Positions 1-7,753 of a stretch of DNA of 64,000 nucleotides are shown one piece after another. Where the stretch lies: assembly GCF_002906655.1 (NCBI RefSeq), contig NZ_CP025795.1:496001-560000 (forward strand), in the 5' to 3' direction. Numbering within the stretch: the first letter of the stretch is position 1; the number at the start of each line of letters is the position of its first letter. The translations under genes and the position numbers were made by a program. The notes beneath the pieces were generated by a model. It was not told the origin of the DNA, searched no databases, and saw nothing but the letters and a program-made list of their open reading frames with translations. The DNA is from Vibrio hyugaensis. GTDB taxonomy: Bacteria > Pseudomonadota > Gammaproteobacteria > Enterobacterales > Vibrionaceae.

Positions 1-1287
1 CGCATCATCCAAAGTGCGTTAGATTTTGACGTATACAAAGTGAATATGATGAGTGCTGTTGCAGCGCTCTATTCTGATGCGATGGTGTCCTACAAATTCA
101 TAGTGCGCAGTGAAGAAGACTTGTCTGAGCTACTGCCAGAGGTGAAAGCCGAAGTACTTAAACTGCAAGATATCACCTTCTCTGCAGAAGAAATCGAGTA
201 CATGAAAGGCGTCGCGCCTTATCTCAGCCCTGAGTTTGTTGACGCTCTGCATGTGTTTCGTTTTAACCCTCAACGTGACGTTTCTTTCAATATTAAAACC
301 ATGGCGGATGGTACGAGCCAATTGCGTATTACCATCAATGGTCTTTGGAAAGAAACCATTCTCTACGAAACCATCATCATGAGCATTGTGTCTGAAGTGC
401 GTAGCCGTGCACGTTGGGCAGAGATTCCAGTCGAGCAATTCCAGTCCGTTCTAGAAGAGAAAGTTTGTCGTCTTAAAGCAGAACTGAAACGCCGTAACAT
501 CACTAACTTCAAGTTTGCGGACATGTCGACCCGTCGTCGTTTCTCTTTCCAAGCACAGCGCTCAATGCTGCAGTACCTGAGCAAAGAGTTACCTGATTGC
601 CTAACTGGAACCAGTAATTACCATTTGGCGAAAGAGCTCGACCTCACGCCAATTGGTACGGTGGCACACGAATGGTTTATGGGGCACCAAGCGCTAGTGA
701 ATGTTCGTGATTCACAAAAGGTAGCGTTGCAGCGTTGGCAAAAGATGTTTAACGGCGCGTTAGGTATTGCGCTAACTGACACCATTGGTATTGATGCGTT
801 CTTAAAAGACTTCGATGAAGAACTCAGCAATGCTTACGCTGGTGTCCGTCATGACAGCGGTTGCCCTTACACTTGGGGCGAGAAGATGATTGAACATTAC
901 CAATCGCTTGGCATCGACCCTATGACCAAAACCTTGGTATTTACAGACGGCTTGAACTTTGACCAAGCATTGGATATTTGCGAACACTTCCAAGGTCGCG
1001 TTCAAGTGAGTTTTGGTATTGGTACGTCGTTAGCGAACGATATGGGTGATTACACGAACGCACAAGGTGTCGCTTACAAGCCGCTGTCTATTGTTATTAA
1101 GATGGTGTCATGCAATGGCTCACCAGTGGCGAAAATCAGTGATGAGCCAGAGAAAGCGATGTGTGAAGATATTTTCTTTTTGATGAATTTGAAGCGTCGT
1201 TTTGAACAGCCCCTCGATCTTGATGAGTGCCGTGTTTTGATCGATCGCCTCGAAGACGAAGGCGACAACTACCTTATCGACGCTTAA
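1..1287 (+). CDS. pncB: Nicotinate phosphoribosyltransferase, 5' end outside window
   Basis: Cytoplasmic NAD-salvage enzyme that makes nicotinate mononucleotide from nicotinate and PRPP, driven by ATP. The reading frame is open from base 1, and the first codons give a segment ending DFDVYKVNMM, the conserved N-terminal block of PncB (LLDTDAYKLHM in E. coli), so the true start lies upstream of the window. The block GTVAHEWFMGHQA holds the histidine that is phosphorylated during catalysis in this family. About 429 residues are present, so only a few N-terminal residues are missing. A perfect hairpin follows the stop codon. The GTG at position 40 is an internal valine rather than a start. Confidence 0.95.
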   Translation, partial: RIIQSALDFDVYKVNMMSAVAALYSDAMVSYKFIVRSEEDLSELLPEVKAEVLKLQDITFSAEEIEYMKGVAPYLSPEFVDALHVFRFNPQRDVSFNIKTMADGTSQLRITINGLWKETILYETIIMSIVSEVRSRARWAEIPVEQFQSVLEEKVCRLKAELKRRNITNFKFADMSTRRRFSFQAQRSMLQYLSKELPDCLTGTSNYHLAKELDLTPIGTVAHEWFMGHQALVNVRDSQKVALQRWQKMFNGALGIALTDTIGIDAFLKDFDEELSNAYAGVRHDSGCPYTWGEKMIEHYQSLGIDPMTKTLVFTDGLNFDQALDICEHFQGRVQVSFGIGTSLANDMGDYTNAQGVAYKPLSIVIKMVSCNGSPVAKISDEPEKAMCEDIFFLMNLKRRFEQPLDLDECRVLIDRLEDEGDNYLIDA

Positions 1288-1300
1288 GTTATCGATGTAT

Positions 1301-1328
1301 AAGAGTGATGCTTTCTCATCACTCTTTC
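1301..1328. terminator. Bidirectional hairpin terminator after pncB
   Basis: A perfect 10-bp stem (arms 1301-1310 and 1317-1326, 6-nt loop) follows the pncB stop by 13 bases and runs into a T/C-rich tract. The right arm overlaps the end of a possible small gene on the other strand, which would suit a terminator shared by converging genes. Confidence 0.75.
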
Positions 1329-1501
1329 TCTGTAGCGCAACTCTCGTTGTATTTTATTTCGCATAGTGCGCCACATTTTGTGCGATAGGGAAGGCGTTTA
1401 CTCCCAGTGTTCGCGCGTATCCTCTTAATAATCAACCCTTCAAGGTTGATACTTTTCAGGTGCCTTTCGCGTACCTTATCCCAGTAATTATCAAAAGCCA
1501 T
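1319..1501 (-). CDS. Possible small basic protein (60 aa), unknown
   Basis: I do not recognise this ORF. It begins with ATG behind an AAGGTGA-like ribosome binding site and converges on pncB across a shared hairpin, which favours a real gene. The product is basic in its first half (DKVRERHLK, KRIRANTGSKR) and contains three cysteines. No signal peptide or membrane segment is visible. The length and the lack of a known domain leave room for a chance ORF. Confidence 0.4.
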   Translation of the reverse strand: MAFDNYWDKVRERHLKSINLEGLIIKRIRANTGSKRLPYRTKCGALCEIKYNESCATEKE

Positions 1502-1729
1502 ACATCACCTTTACTCTCGCTATCATTATTTTTATAAATTTGGTTATATTTTATGCAACATGCTCCTGCTTTTGATGTCAGAAAAATCCTAAAAGTCGTT
1601 AAGTAAAAGGCGAATTGTTGTAGCGCTCTCGTTTCTTAATTTTTATCTTCTATGGTTTCGACAAATTTATATCGGCAAACCCAAAAGGCGATTTGGTTAT
1701 AGTACAAGCAAAGGTCAGATCAGGAATGA

Positions 1730-2092
1730 ATGATGAATTTGGTTGTGCATTTGCAGAAAAAAGCAATAAACAAACATGGTTATGAATGGGCGACACGCCA
1801 AGCATGGAAGTGCGGCATTAAAGCCAATCTTGTTAAACGTGTTATCGGGATTTTCAAAGGGCAAATTGTTTGTGTGGTAGAAGGCTGTCGTGCTGAGCTC
1901 ACTACGCCAATCAATAACCCGTTGCATGAAGACGAAAAACAAGGACGCTATGTGTTTGTGGGTGGCATCTTCTGGGAACCAAACAACATCATTGCGCCGG
2001 GCTTTCCTGACTTTATGTTTATGCACTTGCGAGCGCTAAGCCATCGTCACAAATATCTGACGGATGACGAGTTATTCTTGAGCTTAGCTTAA
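1730..2092 (+). CDS. Hypothetical protein (120 aa)
   Basis: Not recognised as a named family. It starts at a double ATG with an AGGA ribosome binding site a few bases upstream. The product is soluble, with no signal peptide or membrane helix. It has a basic N-terminal part, a central beta-rich stretch (IFKGQIVCVVEGCRAE) and an aromatic C-terminal part (GGIFWEPNNIIAPGFPDF). A 103-codon ORF lies on the opposite strand over the same bases, but it has poorer start context and low-complexity composition. glpM follows 18 bases after the stop. Confidence 0.6.
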   Translation: MMNLVVHLQKKAINKHGYEWATRQAWKCGIKANLVKRVIGIFKGQIVCVVEGCRAELTTPINNPLHEDEKQGRYVFVGGIFWEPNNIIAPGFPDFMFMHLRALSHRHKYLTDDELFLSLA

Positions 2093-2110
2093 CCAGTACA
2101 AAAGACGTCA

Positions 2111-2723
2111 ATGAGTAGTCTCTTTCTTAAATCGATGCTTGGCGCGTGCGTTGTGTTGATCATTGCCATGCTCTCGAAATCAAAAAGCTTCTATACCCAA
2201 GTAACCTCGAGATGCTTGGTTCAGCGAGAATGACTTGGTTTGCAGATGCGGCGACGATTTGAAGATCTAGTGACTCTAAATCAAAAATCGTCAACAAAGT
2301 ATGCGAGCCAAGGCAACTCGCCCTTTGGGAGCTTATCACTGAACCGATTTCATCGTCGAACCTCTTGGACATAACCAGTTATTACACTGCGATGCTCTCC
2401 TTGAGCTCGAATCAGTGACAAAGCTCTGAAACCTGCATCTTGAAGTCACTTGGGTATATATTGCAGGTTGGGTGCCTCTGTTTCCGACCTTCGTTTTGAT
2501 TGTGCATTTCATTGTTGGCAGTGAACGAGATATGGAAGCGCTGCGCCAAACGGCATTGTTCGGTATTTACTCTTTGATTCCTTATGCGGCGTATCTGATT
2601 TCAGTCTTTTACTTCAGTTACCGTTTGAGTCTTGTCGGTACACTCTCCGCTGCAATTTTGGTTTGGGTGATGTTTGCGATCATGCTGTTAGCATTTTGGG
2701 TGCGATGGATGGTGCCTGCGTAA
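2111..2723 (+). pseudogene. glpM: GlpM-type inner-membrane protein, split by a MITE-like insertion
   Basis: The first 28 codons (from ATG at 2111) encode a membrane start ending SKSKSFY. The rest resumes at 2459 with IAGWVPLFPTFVLIVHFIVG, and together they match E. coli GlpM (about 109 aa, KTKNYYIAGLIPLFPTF). Removing the 263-bp element plus one TA copy rejoins the two parts in the same frame to give 115 aa with several hydrophobic helices. As it stands, translation from 2111 runs into stops inside the element. A fragment could be made from GTG 2472, but it would lack the first helix. GlpM function is poorly known; the family is linked with glycerol and alginate genes in other bacteria. Confidence 0.85.
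2194..2456. mobile_element. 263-bp MITE-like element with inverted ends and TA duplication
   Basis: The ends TACCCAAGTAACCTCGAGATGC and the reverse complement of the right end (TACCCAAGTGACTTCAAGATGC) match at all but four positions. The element is flanked by TA on both sides (2192-2193 and 2457-2458), and taking out the element with one TA exactly restores the glpM frame. It has no transposase gene. Size, imperfect terminal repeats and TA target duplication fit a non-autonomous relative of IS630/Tc1-type transposons. A related end is found at about 10258-10281. A 70-codon ORF on its minus strand is a by-product of the element. Confidence 0.85.
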
Positions 2724-2943
2724 AGTTTGCCCAACTTGACGTTGTAGCTTACGTAAAAATCATAGCTCAAACTGATGTGATCTGGCTCTGATTGACCTTA
2801 ACCTGAGCGTTTCCTAACACTCCGTTTATAAAACGCCGTTTTTTAACCTGCTAATGACCGAGTGTTTGTTTTCACCTGATGTGAATTTTTCTTCTAGATT
2901 TACTATACCGCCAAACAAAGATAACCATACTGGGAAGTAAACT

Positions 2944-3462
2944 ATGAATATGAAATCTATCGCAATCGCAACTGCGGTTGTAGCAGTATTAGCAGGCTGT
3001 AAGGATAAAACACCACCAGCACCAACAGAAGCAAACATCACGTTGGTAGAAGCAGTAACCGAAACAGTGAAGAACCCACATCAGGTATGTAAGGATGTGG
3101 TTGTGACTCACAAAGTTGAGCCAACTGACAACAACAAGATCCTTGGTACGGTTGGTGGTGCAGCAGCCGGTGCGGCATTGGGTAACCAAATCGGTGGCGG
3201 TTCTGGTAAAGTGATTGCAACCGCCGCAGGTACAGTAGCAGGTGCAATGACAGGTCGTAAGATTCAAGACAATGTACAGCAAGGCGATGTAGTAACGTCA
3301 ACTGAGAAGCAATGTCACACAGAATACACCACCTCTGAGAAGGTAGCGGGTTACGATGTGACTTATGAAGTTGCTGGCACACCTACAACAGTCCGCATGC
3401 AAAGTAAACCAACAGGTAAGACATTCCCAATTCAAGATGGCAAAGTGTTACTACCGCAATAG
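2944..3462 (+). CDS. Glycine-zipper (17 kDa antigen/SlyB-like) lipoprotein
   Basis: Probably an outer-membrane lipoprotein of 172 aa. The signal peptide ends in the lipobox LAGC, so Cys19 would be lipidated. Residues about 67-100 form a glycine zipper (GTVGGAAAGAALGNQIGGG, then a second run with AAGTVAGAMTGR), the two-helix 2TM motif of the Rickettsia 17 kDa antigen/SlyB group. The C-terminal half has two cysteines (CKDVVV and EKQCHTEY) and is probably beta-rich. It is a single-gene unit with a GGAAG ribosome binding site and a strong terminator just after the stop. Family members have structural or stress-related envelope roles, and the exact role here is not known. Confidence 0.85.
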   Translation: MNMKSIAIATAVVAVLAGCKDKTPPAPTEANITLVEAVTETVKNPHQVCKDVVVTHKVEPTDNNKILGTVGGAAAGAALGNQIGGGSGKVIATAAGTVAGAMTGRKIQDNVQQGDVVTSTEKQCHTEYTTSEKVAGYDVTYEVAGTPTTVRMQSKPTGKTFPIQDGKVLLPQ

Positions 3463-3483
3463 TTGCCAACTTAGTTGAACGTA

Positions 3484-3517
3484 AAAGCCCTTTAGTCTCC
3501 GGATTAAAGGGCTTTTT
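3484..3517 (+). terminator. Rho-independent terminator
   Basis: Perfect 11-bp stem (3484-3494 with 3505-3515) and a 10-nt loop, followed by a short T tract, 21 bases after the lipoprotein stop. The A-rich left side means it can also serve the convergent gene at 3572-4663. Confidence 0.85.
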
Positions 3518-3571
3518 ACTTTCTTAACGATCCACTTTTGAATAGCTATCCATTTTGGGATGATCTCAGCA

Positions 3572-4663
3572 TTACTTATCAGCAAAATAATCGACGAGTG
3601 TTTTGCGCCACTTTCTTGATTCACGAATTTGAAGCAGCGCTCGGTTAATCTCTTCTTCATAACCGTTGTTTTCGGTAATGATAAACCCGTAGTTTTGTTT
3701 TTCTAACTGATATGGCAGTACTTCTAAAGCCTCAAACTCCCCAGATAATCTGCCATTGCCAATCATGTATTTCAGAACCACGTCATCAGCTACAATGGCC
3801 TCTATCTCGCCTTTGTCTAGTGCCGCTAAAAGTTCCGTCATGTCTGAATAGTCTTTGTGTCGAATACCAAAGCTTGTTAGTAGCAATGAAGAGGTGGTGG
3901 CGGTTTTGGTGCCGACTTCAACATTGGCGAGATCATTGATGCCTTTGATTTGCGATGAACCTTGGCTGAGCGTGAGTTTGCTGGCCAGAATAGCAGTAAT
4001 GCTGGCGATGAAAAGCATGCTAAACACACCAATGAACACCGTAACGATTCGTCCAGTTAAGCTCTTAAATTCAAAGTAATTAAACGGACCACGAGTGATA
4101 AAGAGTAAGCCGAGAATAAAGCTCTCTATCCAGCGCCCCACTCGACTTTTCATTGAGTAGAGTTTCTCATTATTTCCTTTTTCCAACACGTAGAAAAAGG
4201 CACCGATGATCCCTGCGATAAGAATAATGGCTCCAACAATTAACCACAGGGCTGGGTTTAAAAATATCGATTTGAGAGTGTGAAAATAGCCTTGGCTTTT
4301 TACTGCGATTGCGAGGTGGGTTTCATAAAAAGAATGAGAAAAATCAGCGAATAACTCGCGTTCCGGTGTGATGGATATACAAGAAACACCAACGTCGATT
4401 TGTTCGGTTTCAATAGCGTTGAGCAAGTCATTTAACGGGTGATTCTCAAAGGTAAATTCAACATTCATCTCTTTCGCGATTAACTCCCAAAGTTCGACAC
4501 TTAAACCATTCAACTCGGTATCGACCGAGCCAATCACAAAAGGTGGACATGGATACGTACCGACTTTTAACGGGTTAGAATGAGAAAAAGAACTGAATAA
4601 TACGAAGAACAAAAGTGTTGTAGCGACAAAGTATCGCAAAGTCGTTTGGAAACCATTTTGCAT
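3572..4663 (-). CDS. Prokaryotic ionotropic-glutamate-receptor-like ligand-gated channel
   Basis: This 363-aa protein joins a periplasmic amino-acid-binding domain to an ion-channel core. After a signal-like helix (about 11-28), the binding lobes are split into about 32-120 and 240-360, with a membrane block between them. ITPERELFADFS carries the arginine that in this fold holds the ligand alpha-carboxylate, and AIVADD offers the acidic partner for the amino group. Helix M1 is at about 136-160, a re-entrant pore segment at about 176-195, and M3 at about 205-231 ends in SITAILASKLT, close to the SYTANLAAFLT gating motif of animal glutamate receptors. I see no TVGYG potassium filter, unlike GluR0. 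It stands alone in the locus. Ligand and ion are unknown; an ordinary ABC-type binding protein would not contain the M1-P-M3 block. Confidence 0.8.
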   Translation of the reverse strand: MQNGFQTTLRYFVATTLLFFVLFSSFSHSNPLKVGTYPCPPFVIGSVDTELNGLSVELWELIAKEMNVEFTFENHPLNDLLNAIETEQIDVGVSCISITPERELFADFSHSFYETHLAIAVKSQGYFHTLKSIFLNPALWLIVGAIILIAGIIGAFFYVLEKGNNEKLYSMKSRVGRWIESFILGLLFITRGPFNYFEFKSLTGRIVTVFIGVFSMLFIASITAILASKLTLSQGSSQIKGINDLANVEVGTKTATTSSLLLTSFGIRHKDYSDMTELLAALDKGEIEAIVADDVVLKYMIGNGRLSGEFEALEVLPYQLEKQNYGFIITENNGYEEEINRALLQIRESRKWRKTLVDYFADK

Positions 4664-4996
4664 GCACAGGCCCTCAAAGAAGAGGCAGTGAATGAATTGT
4701 ATCTAGATCGATGGTTCACTCTACAAATGCAAAAACGATCAGAATTTAATGGAAATGATGACGAATTCAGTACTGCCTCAGTTTTATTATTTACTGTTTT
4801 AACTATAGCAGTTGATGCCTTCAGTACCTTATCTCCCTACTTACTAACATACATAGATTTGTCTCGCTTGCTTACAAAAGTCCTGTTATCGGTGGTTTCT
4901 TAAGCGTGTGTAAGCGCACGTAAGAATCAGCAGAAAGCGAGGTTATTTTGTTTATCATACTTTCAAATATTGAACGGCGTTTTATTGAGGAAAGGA
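4664..4996. other. Divergent intergenic region (333 bp)
   Basis: AT-rich spacer between two divergently read genes, so it must hold both promoters. I see no clear repeat, hairpin terminator or known operator. An 85-codon plus-strand ORF starting at 4646 overlaps the channel gene start and has no ribosome binding site, so I did not call it. Confidence 0.5.
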
Positions 4997-6682
4997 ATGA
5001 ACAAGCAAATATTAACCATGAGTATTGCTTTCGTATTGGCGGGTTGTGGAACGGAAGGAAAGGGCGACAGTTCTACGACGAGTAACAAATCAAATGTATT
5101 CACTTCTCAATGTGGTGATCAGCTTTCAACACAAGAGCCAAGTTTGTCATTTGTGGTGAAAGGTGATGTTGCTGAACTGAGGGGCGTTATCTGTCAGGGT
5201 TCACCAAAAGCGTTTGAGCAAATGATGACAAAACACAGCAATATTAAACAGCTCAAGTTCATTAGTATTGATGGTTCTGTTGATGATGAAGCAAATCTCC
5301 AACTTGCTTATAAAGTACGGGCAAAACAGTTGGACTCGTACATTGCTTCTGATGGCCAAATCGCATCAGGTGGCACGGATTTGTTTCTCGCAGGTGCCAA
5401 ACGAACCATAGAAAGTGGTGCCACGATTGGTGTTCACTCTTGGGCGGCGGGTGAGCAAGTCGCGACTGATTTCCCTGTTGGTCATCAGCATCACCAACCC
5501 TACATCGATTACTACCAAAAGATGGGGTTGCCCTATCCAGAAGGATTCTATTATTTTACGATCAAAGCCGCACCAGCTGAAAGCATTCACAATATGAGTG
5601 AACAGGAAATCAAAAAGTATGGACTGGGAGACATTGTATCTGCTTCGGGAGATACGGCATTAGCGAACGGTATTGATAACAAGTTGTTTGAGCAGTTCAA
5701 TGCTTCGTTGAATGCACTAAAGTTTCAGTCCATTTGGGGGAGCTATGGTGATTACTTAGCTAAAGCGCCTGCTTACATGCTCCGTTTGGATGAGAAAAGC
5801 AGTACGCCTGTAACGGCGTATCTTATCAACCCTCATAAAGTTCCAGAGGATGCTCAAAAACTCGGGGTTAATGAAAGCGGTGCGTTGGATATCTATAAAT
5901 ATGAACCAAACATGCATACCTTTCATGATGCGATCAACAAGGGCAATGGTGCCTACGAAAGACAATATGCGTTTAATGGAGGAAAATACTACCTTCAAGT
6001 ATATAAACCATCGGATACCTACCTAAACAAAGAGCATCAGCGTAATACGATAGCTTTGGCCGTGCACGAAATGTTTCATGACTATCAACTTGCGTACTTT
6101 AAAGATCCTGCAAACTACTTTAATGAGTTGAATGGTTATCCGGTCAACGTTGAGCAGATTACTTATAAGCTGGTTGTGCTCGATCTATTCAAGTCGTTAC
6201 CTAAAGTAATGACTCAAGATGAAGCAAAGTCGATGTTAAAACAGTATATCGCGCTGACTCAAGAGCAGATCCGTATCGATTCTAGCAATAAACAATATGC
6301 GAAGAACATGGGCTTGGGGCAGGAGTTATTTGAAGGCAGCGCTTGGTATGTGGAAGTGATGGCATTGAGAAATGCATTACCAAACTTCTCTGAACTTAAG
6401 TTTGTAGAGCCGTATGCGTTTACCACCAAATACCAAAATCGTGAAAGCGTGGAATCACAATTTGGTTGGGGGTATTTTTACCCAAGTGGAGCTGCAGCCA
6501 TTTATGCGTTGAAAGCTGCAGGGTACGATATCAATCAGCTAGAAAAAGGAATTACGCCTTTTGAAGCCGCCAAGCAGATTGTAGGTCAGTTTAATGTGGC
6601 TGCGACGTTGGACGAAATTAAACATAGTGATGGTTTCAAAGCGCTAAAACAGAGTGCCATCACTATCAATACCATCAAGTAG
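4997..6682 (+). CDS. Lipoprotein with ClpP-like and HExxH (zincin-like) domains
   Basis: Start chosen at ATG 4997 because GAGGAAAGGA lies directly before it; the ORF opens nine codons earlier. The signal peptide ends LAGC, giving a 561-aa lipoprotein. Numbering from 4997, residues about 85-215 follow ClpP: IASGGTDLFLAGAK aligns with the ASMGAFLLTAGAKG block around the ClpP catalytic Ser (Ser124 here), GVHSW supplies the His (147) where ClpP has MIHQP, and SEQEIKKYGLGDIV matches the ClpP tail motif. The second half has AVHEMFHDYQ (HExxH, 357-361) and, 85 residues on, ELFEGSAWY, whose Glu (446) could be the third zinc ligand. It is a lone gene with its own terminator. Two peptidase-like domains in one envelope lipoprotein is unusual. 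Activity is inferred only. Confidence 0.75.
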   Translation: MNKQILTMSIAFVLAGCGTEGKGDSSTTSNKSNVFTSQCGDQLSTQEPSLSFVVKGDVAELRGVICQGSPKAFEQMMTKHSNIKQLKFISIDGSVDDEANLQLAYKVRAKQLDSYIASDGQIASGGTDLFLAGAKRTIESGATIGVHSWAAGEQVATDFPVGHQHHQPYIDYYQKMGLPYPEGFYYFTIKAAPAESIHNMSEQEIKKYGLGDIVSASGDTALANGIDNKLFEQFNASLNALKFQSIWGSYGDYLAKAPAYMLRLDEKSSTPVTAYLINPHKVPEDAQKLGVNESGALDIYKYEPNMHTFHDAINKGNGAYERQYAFNGGKYYLQVYKPSDTYLNKEHQRNTIALAVHEMFHDYQLAYFKDPANYFNELNGYPVNVEQITYKLVVLDLFKSLPKVMTQDEAKSMLKQYIALTQEQIRIDSSNKQYAKNMGLGQELFEGSAWYVEVMALRNALPNFSELKFVEPYAFTTKYQNRESVESQFGWGYFYPSGAAAIYALKAAGYDINQLEKGITPFEAAKQIVGQFNVAATLDEIKHSDGFKALKQSAITINTIK

Positions 6683-6696
6683 AAACAAATAAGCAG

Positions 6697-6720
6697 AAGG
6701 GACGTGGATACGTCCCTTTT
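6697..6720 (+). terminator. Rho-independent terminator
   Basis: Nine-bp GC-rich stem (6697-6705 with 6710-6718) and a 4-nt loop followed by Ts, 15 bases past the lipoprotein stop and just before the convergent exporter gene ends at 6730. Confidence 0.8.
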
Positions 6721-6729
6721 CATGTTTGA

Positions 6730-7662
6730 TTACGTTACAGGCGCTTGATGGTGATTTTGCTCTTCAAGTGCTTTCGCGGCTTGCGCTTGTTTTTGTTTGC
6801 GGCGTTCACGTTTGGATAGCCAAATCAGTGGGACGACAATCATGAGGGTGCCAATTGCCATAAAGATATCTGGCACTTCACCAAACCAGATTAAACCAAC
6901 GAATACTGCGCCAATTAAACCAACGAATACTGCGCCAATTAAACCACTGTACTCGGCGCTGGCAATTTTGTTGCTATCAATAGAACGGTAAGCCAGCACA
7001 CAAGTTGCAGCATAAATCATAATGAACAAGCTAGAGCCAATCGCTACCGGGAATGAGCTCCAATCCCATGCTTCACCTTCAATAAATACAAGTAACAGAG
7101 AAACCGGAATGCCGGTAAGGTTGGTCATCAACAGCGTGTGTACCACGGATTGATTTTTCGGCAGCTTACGGATCAGCAAGTTGTTGATGGCAAGTGTTAC
7201 CGCGACCGCTAATGCTGATAATGCCGCCCAATCAATTTGATCAGGACGAATAATTACGATTACGCCAGCAAAGCCCATGACGGCAGCGGCGATAGACTGA
7301 GCAGAGAGCTTTTCACCAAAAAAGAACGCGGCAAGTGGCAACATGATAAGCGGCGCAGCATAGAAGATCGCATTGGCGGTCGCGAGCGGCATCGAAGAGA
7401 TCGCGAAGACCATAAAAATAGCACCCGTCAACCAAACGTGAGCGCGAACCGCATGCCATTTAAAGCCTTCCATCAATGGGGCTTGTTTAGTGAAAAGGTA
7501 AATAGGCAGCAGCATCATGACGGCAGAAAGTTGTCGGTAAAACACAAACTGAAAAACTGGCACCTCGTTACCGACACTTTTGATCAAAGCGTCTGAGAGC
7601 ACCGCAATTAGGTTACCAACAATTAATAGCAGCATGGCTGCGCCGACAGATGTGACTTTCAC
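6730..7662 (-). CDS. DMT-superfamily EamA-type inner-membrane exporter
   Basis: About 310 aa with ten predicted membrane helices in two EamA-type halves, the pattern of drug/metabolite exporters (RhtA/YdcZ-like). The start is taken as GTG 7662 because AGGAGAGGA sits six bases upstream; the ORF could open at TTG 7689 but that lacks a site. An in-frame 24-bp tandem duplication lengthens the ninth helix by eight residues (GLIGAVFV occurs twice), which should disturb that helix. The gene diverges from a LysR gene, the usual layout for a LysR-controlled exporter, but that regulator is frameshifted. Substrate unknown; amino acids or small metabolites are typical. Confidence 0.85.
   Translation of the reverse strand: MKVTSVGAAMLLLIVGNLIAVLSDALIKSVGNEVPVFQFVFYRQLSAVMMLLPIYLFTKQAPLMEGFKWHAVRAHVWLTGAIFMVFAISSMPLATANAIFYAAPLIMLPLAAFFFGEKLSAQSIAAAVMGFAGVIVIIRPDQIDWAALSALAVAVTLAINNLLIRKLPKNQSVVHTLLMTNLTGIPVSLLLVFIEGEAWDWSSFPVAIGSSLFIMIYAATCVLAYRSIDSNKIASAEYSGLIGAVFVGLIGAVFVGLIWFGEVPDIFMAIGTLMIVVPLIWLSKRERRKQKQAQAAKALEEQNHHQAPVT
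6890..6946. repeat. 24-bp tandem duplication inside exporter gene
   Basis: Two identical 24-bp units (6890-6913 and 6914-6937) followed by nine bases of a third. Being a multiple of three, the repeat adds exactly eight residues without breaking the frame. Replication slippage would explain it, and copy number could change the same way. Confidence 0.95.
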
Positions 7663-7753
7663 GTTATTCCTCTCCTGTTTCTTTGCCAAAGAGTAGGGGA
7701 TGTCATAGTATGAAGTGAAATGATATTTATTAGTTTAAGTATGAGATTTTTAG

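Noticed and set aside
1715..2026. 103-codon minus-strand ORF over the 1730-2092 gene
   Set aside because: The plus-strand frame has the better ribosome binding site and more protein-like composition, although I cannot fully exclude the minus frame.
2160..2372. 70-codon minus-strand ORF inside the MITE-like element
   Set aside because: It is read entirely across the element and its left flank, has no ribosome binding site, and is explained by the repeat.
4646..4903. 85-codon plus-strand ORF overlapping the channel gene start
   Set aside because: No Shine-Dalgarno, overlaps the divergent gene by 18 bases and has no recognisable domain.
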